This document shows positions 23,799-26,694 of a stretch of 26,694 nucleotides of DNA, piece after piece. Numbering within the stretch: position 1 is the stretch's first letter; every line of letters begins with the position of its first letter. Source of the DNA: Planctomycetota bacterium (GTDB lineage: Bacteria > Planctomycetota > UBA1135 > UBA2386); the NCBI GenBank assembly GCA_016793305.1, contig JAEUHU010000285.1:1-26694 (forward strand). The letters run 5' to 3'. Under the pieces are notes generated by a model. It was not told the DNA's origin and did not search any database. It worked only from the letters and a program-made list of their open reading frames with translations. A program made the translations under genes and the position numbers.

Positions 23799-24585
23799 CC
23801 AGCACCCGATCGGCCGAGGGACTGGCGACCAGCGCGTGCAGTTCGTCCCAGAGGCGGAGCCGCGCTTCGATCGCCCGCACCGCCCCGTCGGCCGCCTGCT
23901 GCCACGCCGCGGGGTCGTCGCCGCAGAGCTCCGCCAGCAACTGCGCGGCCATCGGCCCGTGTCGTTCGCCGTCGAGTTCGACGTGCCGCTGCAGGTAGTC
24001 GACCAGCGTCGGCAGGCCGCCGGGATGGCGCGCGTGCAGGTCCGCGATCAGGTGGCGGAACATGTCGGGGATCACGTCTTCGCGGCCGAACAGGAACGCC
24101 GCGGCGATCGCCGGCAGGGAACCGCTGCGCACCAGCGTGAAGGTGACCTCACAGAACCGCCGCGCGGGCGGCGGTGCGCTCGCCAGGGCGGCGAACACGT
24201 CCTCGCCCGCGTCGAGCCGCGCCAGCACGCGGTCGATCGGTGCCGCGTCGGCGCCGCTCTCGCGCATCGCCCGCCGGTAGAGTTCGAAGTGGCTGGCGTA
24301 GCCCGCCCCGTCGACGTCGCTCTCCTCGCCGACCACGATCTCGTTGACCAGCCGGCGCGCCATCGCCGAGCCACGCGGGCGCCAGACTTCGTCGACGCAG
24401 GTGAGCCCGCGCTGCAGCGCCTTCAGCAGCGACATGAAGTCCCAGACCGCGAACACGTGGTGGGTCTGGAACCGCCGCACGCACTCGAGGGTGCCGAGCG
24501 AGCCGTAGAACGGGTGCGCGACGAGGCGCTGACGCAGCGGTTCGAGCCGCCGCTGCAAGGCGGCGAGATCGCGGATCGGGAACAT
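23782..24585 (-). CDS. DUF3050 family protein (haem-oxygenase-like fold, possible metal site)
   Basis: This 267-residue protein matches DUF3050 closely in order and length: HHVFAVWDFMSLLKALQRGL (42-61), NEIVVGEESD (81-90), YASHFELYRRAM (96-107), FGREDVIPDMF (166-176) and YLQRHVELDGERHGPMA (197-213). His42, His43, Glu88, His99, Glu169, His201 and His209 are candidate ligands for a metal cofactor, as in haem-oxygenase-like di-metal oxidases; this is an inference and the reaction is unknown. The ATG at 24585 fits the family start; a GTG codon directly before it is an alternative. The open frame continues upstream into the esterase gene and was rejected. The gene starts 61 bases after the esterase stop and may share its transcript. 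Confidence 0.88.
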   Translation of the reverse strand: MFPIRDLAALQRRLEPLRQRLVAHPFYGSLGTLECVRRFQTHHVFAVWDFMSLLKALQRGLTCVDEVWRPRGSAMARRLVNEIVVGEESDVDGAGYASHFELYRRAMRESGADAAPIDRVLARLDAGEDVFAALASAPPPARRFCEVTFTLVRSGSLPAIAAAFLFGREDVIPDMFRHLIADLHARHPGGLPTLVDYLQRHVELDGERHGPMAAQLLAELCGDDPAAWQQAADGAVRAIEARLRLWDELHALVASPSADRVLVTGEA

Positions 24586-24646
24586 CACGGCAGCTTCGGC
24601 CACGCGCGGGCATTCGTCGAGCACGGCGGGGCAGATGCTCACCGCG

Positions 24647-25315
24647 TCAGGCGAGCACGCTGCGCAGGAAGTCGCCGACCACGACGATCTCCTCCCAACA
24701 CACTTCGTGCTGCATCGGGTACTCGTGGTACGCGACCCGGTAGCCGCGCCGCTCCAGCGCGTCCTTCGCCGCCTTGCCGCGCGTCGGCACCACCACCCCG
24801 TCGTGGCTGCCGTGCCCCTGCAGGATCGGCACCGCCTGGTTCGCCGTGGTGCGCTCGGCGTCGAGCGAGCCCTCGCCGACCAGGTAGGTCGACAGCAGCA
24901 CCAGGCCGCCGAGCCGTTCGTGGTGCCGCAGGCCGGTGTAGAGCGCGACCGCACCGCCCTGCGAGAACCCGGCCAGCACGATGCGTTCGCTCGGGATGCC
25001 ACACTGCCGTTCGTGCGCGATCCACGCCCGGATCGAGGCCATCGAGCGACGCATGCCGGCCTCGTCGTGGCGCCGCGTCAGGTCGACCTCGGCGATGTCG
25101 TACCAGGCCGGCATCGTGACGCCGCAGTTGATCGTCACCGGGATCGACGGGGCGTGCGGCAGCACGAAGCGCACGCCGAGCGCTGCGGGCAAGCCGAGCT
25201 CGGGCACGATCGGCGCGAAGTCGTGGCCGTCGGCGCCGAGGCCGTGCAGCCACAGCACGCTGGCGCGGGCGGGCCCGGGCGGCTCGAGCACCACGGCGGG
25301 CAACAGGTCGTTCAT
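24647..25315 (-). CDS. Carboxylesterase / acyl-protein-thioesterase-like alpha/beta hydrolase
   Basis: This 222-residue enzyme belongs to the phospholipase/carboxylesterase family (Abhydrolase_2). It has the oxyanion-hole region VLWLHGLGADGHDF (20-33), the substrate-region phrase MPAWYDI (68-74), the nucleophile elbow LAGFSQGGAVAL (114-125) with Ser118, the acid Asp172 in GHGSHDGVV, and His203 in YPMQHEVCWEE. The full catalytic triad is present, so it should hydrolyse small carboxylic or thio-esters; the substrate is unknown. No signal peptide is seen, so it is cytoplasmic. The ATG at 25315 gives the standard N-terminus (MNDLLPAVVL); six residues more are possible from an upstream start. A 100-bp gap containing a strong palindrome separates it from the gene upstream. 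Confidence 0.94.
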   Translation of the reverse strand: MNDLLPAVVLEPPGPARASVLWLHGLGADGHDFAPIVPELGLPAALGVRFVLPHAPSIPVTINCGVTMPAWYDIAEVDLTRRHDEAGMRRSMASIRAWIAHERQCGIPSERIVLAGFSQGGAVALYTGLRHHERLGGLVLLSTYLVGEGSLDAERTTANQAVPILQGHGSHDGVVVPTRGKAAKDALERRGYRVAYHEYPMQHEVCWEEIVVVGDFLRSVLA

Positions 25316-25386
25316 CGTCGCACTCGACCGCAACCCGACCGCCGCTGCAAGCAGTGCCCGCGCGTGGGTCCGTCGATGCCCGAGCA

Positions 25387-25403
25387 GCCGGGGAATCCCC
25401 GGC
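25387..25403. repeat. Perfect palindrome between the esterase and DUF1488-like genes
   Basis: Arms GCCGGGGA and TCCCCGGC (8 bases each) flank one central base. It begins about 12 bases after the stop codon of the gene at 25416-25688 (read on the reverse strand) and 72 bases before the esterase start. It may be a rho-independent-like stem, although no T-run follows, or an operator. Confidence 0.45.
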
Positions 25404-25415
25404 CTCCCGATCGGT

Positions 25416-25688
25416 TCAACCCGGGAACAGGGGCAGCCAACCGAGCCCCGTGCGCGTGATCGCCACCGCGCAGTCCGGCGTGCGGGAGCGGCCGCGCAGG
25501 TGGCTCTCGACGATGCGTCGGGCGTGGCGGCGCACCGAGGCGAGGTCCGGCAGCGCGTGGCATGCGAGCCAGTCGTTCAGGGCCATCTCGCTGACGAGGC
25601 AGGTCACCGAGGTCTCGCCCGCCGCGAAGCGGAACAGGTAGCCGCCGTAGTCCTGCGGCAGCGCGCGCGCTGGTCGTGGGTTCTTCAT
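25416..25688 (-). CDS. Small protein, possibly DUF1488-like
   Basis: This 90-residue protein begins MKNPRPARALPQDYGG. A beta-rich N-terminal half (YLFRFAAGETSVTCLVSEMA) is followed by a helix (NDWLACHALPDLASVRRHAR and RIVESHLRG) and a final strand (CAVAITRTGLGWLPLF). The order, with a V-x-C strand, 'S-x-x-A-L-x-D' and a helix carrying R-x-x-I, recalls DUF1488 domains, but the match is weak. There is no signal or membrane segment, so it is probably cytoplasmic. The ATG at 25688 is the only reasonable start. It is bracketed by palindromic intergenic DNA on both sides. The frame is open and the composition looks coding, but the function is unknown. Confidence 0.6.
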   Translation of the reverse strand: MKNPRPARALPQDYGGYLFRFAAGETSVTCLVSEMALNDWLACHALPDLASVRRHARRIVESHLRGRSRTPDCAVAITRTGLGWLPLFPG

Positions 25689-25782
25689 CGCGCCGACGAT
25701 CGGTCCGATCGGCGCCGTTGTTCGCCCCGGTCTTTCCCCTCGGGGAACTCCGTACGGGGCGCGCCCCTAGGGGCGCCCGGCC
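25689..25782. promoter_or_regulatory. Palindrome-rich intergenic segment
   Basis: This 94-bp gap holds three palindromes: CGATCGGTCCGATCG (25697-25711, 9 bases before the small gene's start), TTCCCCTCGGGGAA (25734-25747, 6-base arms) and GCGCCCCTAGGGGCGC (25761-25776, 7 bases after the membrane-protein stop). The third could be a terminator stem without a T-run, and the first could be an operator. No coding frame was seen here. Confidence 0.45.
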
Positions 25783-26694
25783 TCATCGCAGGTAGCCCTG
25801 CAGCTGTTTGCCGAGCCGCTGGTGGCTCGGCACCTGCAGCAGGAACTCGATCCAGCGTTGCAAGGCCGCGCGCACGTCGCCGCCGGCCTGCAGCACCGCG
25901 ACGCCGGCTTCGAGCGTGCCGGCGAAATTGCCGAGGAACGGGCGCTCGCCGTCGCGGGTGCGGCGCAGCCGGTCCCGCGCCTCGGCGAGCTGGCGATCGA
26001 GCACGGCGTTCACCCCACCGACCACCTGCGGGCGCACCTTCGCGCCATGGTGCACGAGGTAGAACGGCGCGTCGTTGTCGTGCGGCTGCCGCAGGACTTC
26101 GTCGAGCCGGGCCGCGAGATCGGGCTTCGCCTCGAGCCGCTGCAGGCACTGGCTCTGCACGTCGCGGTCGAACGACCGGACGAAGCCGAGCAACTGCGCG
26201 ACCGACGCGTCCGGGGGCAACTTCTGCCACTGTTCGCGCTGCCAGACCGCCTGCCGACTCTCGAAGTCGCTGCTGCCGGCGACGCGACGACGCGGCCACC
26301 AGCGGCGCACGCGGTTGCGGAGCCCCCAGCCGGCCACCAGCAAGGTCGTGAACCCGCCGTAGGCGACCTCGACGGTGGCCCCTGCCGCAGCCGCCCACGG
26401 TGCCAGATGGGATCCTGCCACCAGCAGCACGCTGCCGGCGACGGCCAGGCAGACCAGCAGCTTCGCGAGCCGCGCGCGACGGCGCTCGAAGCAGGCGAAC
26501 GGCAGCACCACGAGCGCCAGCACGTAGCCGGGCAACGACGCATAGGTGAGGGCCGCGAACCACGCGGGCGCCACGCCGTGGACCAGCAGCCCGAGCAGCA
26601 TGCTGGCAGCCGACGCCAGCGCGAGCGGCGTCGTCACCAGGTGGAACCCGACGAAGTTCTCGCCGCGGGACGGACGCCCCGGCAGGCACAGCAG
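25783..26694 (-). CDS. Multi-pass membrane protein with cytoplasmic helical domain (5' end may lie beyond window)
   Basis: The frame is open from the window edge to the stop at 25783, giving 303 codons. An in-window GTG at 26637 would give 284 residues. The bases before it encode LLCLPGRPSRGENFVGFHLV, which reads smoothly into the first hydrophobic segment, so the true start may be outside the window. Counting from the GTG, four hydrophobic segments are visible at about 5-26, 29-49, 58-76 and 85-105. A basic stretch (RNRVRRWWPRRR) then leads into about 165 mostly helical residues rich in Gln, Arg and Leu, including SFDRDVQSQCLQRLEAKPDL. No family is recognised, and a membrane location is inferred from hydrophobicity alone. 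Confidence 0.7.
   Translation of the reverse strand: MLCLPGRPSRGENFVGFHLVTTPLALASAASMLLGLLVHGVAPAWFAALTYASLPGYVLALVVLPFACFERRRARLAKLLVCLAVAGSVLLVAGSHLAPWAAAAGATVEVAYGGFTTLLVAGWGLRNRVRRWWPRRRVAGSSDFESRQAVWQREQWQKLPPDASVAQLLGFVRSFDRDVQSQCLQRLEAKPDLAARLDEVLRQPHDNDAPFYLVHHGAKVRPQVVGGVNAVLDRQLAEARDRLRRTRDGERPFLGNFAGTLEAGVAVLQAGGDVRAALQRWIEFLLQVPSHQRLGKQLQGYLR

Noticed and set aside
1..26694. tRNA, rRNA, CRISPR array, insertion sequence or prophage
   Set aside because: No cloverleaf-like segment, regularly spaced repeat, transposase or integrase motif was found by eye. A covariance-model scan would be needed to exclude small RNAs.

Overview
The window is about 26.7 kb of very GC-rich bacterial chromosome, packed with 24 protein genes on both strands; no gap between genes reaches 300 bp. 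Several features suggest a planctomycete-like (Planctomycetota) bacterium: a Ser/Thr kinase with a transmembrane helix and helical C-terminus lying next to an ECF sigma factor, a PQQ-dehydrogenase-like lipoprotein carrying cytochrome c motifs, many lipoproteins, frequent GTG starts, and few strong Shine-Dalgarno sites. This assignment is an inference from gene content. No rRNA, tRNA, CRISPR array, transposase, integrase or phage gene was seen.

Layout. 1-266 (-): start of a membrane protein cut by the window edge. 346-951 (+): thiamine-phosphate synthase thiE, convergent with queA (968-2005, -). 2091-3590 (+): a TolB-like PD40 beta-propeller lipoprotein. 3610-9268 (-): a six-gene envelope cluster, the most interesting part of the window. 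In transcription order it encodes a 495-aa lipoprotein with two CsgG/LpoB-like halves, an LpoB-like lipoprotein, a COG3014-like lipoprotein, a small PEGA-domain lipoprotein, a 469-aa exported CsgG/LpoB-like protein and a YcfL (DUF1425)-like lipoprotein. 9478-11152 (+): three overlapping genes for a family 2 glycosyltransferase, a DUF2304 membrane protein and a DUF1572/DinB-like protein. 11163-15896 (-): a hybrid histidine kinase, an RsmB-type rRNA m5C methyltransferase, RlmH and an SPL-type radical SAM protein. 16020-19206 (+): a small c-type cytochrome lipoprotein and the Ser/Thr kinase. 19214-21996 (-): the ECF sigma factor, preceded 11 bp upstream by the PQQ/cytochrome lipoprotein. 22125-23798 (+): an exported protein with an internally duplicated module. 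23782-26694 (-): a DUF3050 protein, a carboxylesterase, a small DUF1488-like protein and a multi-pass membrane protein that runs off the window.

How the genes may work together. The six-gene cluster looks like one operon: spacing is 31 bp or less, and two junctions overlap (4 and 11 bp). It combines LpoB-, COG3014- and YcfL-like proteins with extra CsgG/LpoB-like paralogues and a PEGA protein, which suggests an outer-membrane or periplasmic assembly or regulatory complex. The kinase, ECF factor and cytochrome genes may form a signalling and respiratory neighbourhood. Three genes (queA, the PQQ lipoprotein and the duplicated-module protein) have a -10-like hexamer exactly 6 nt before the start codon, which suggests leaderless transcripts.
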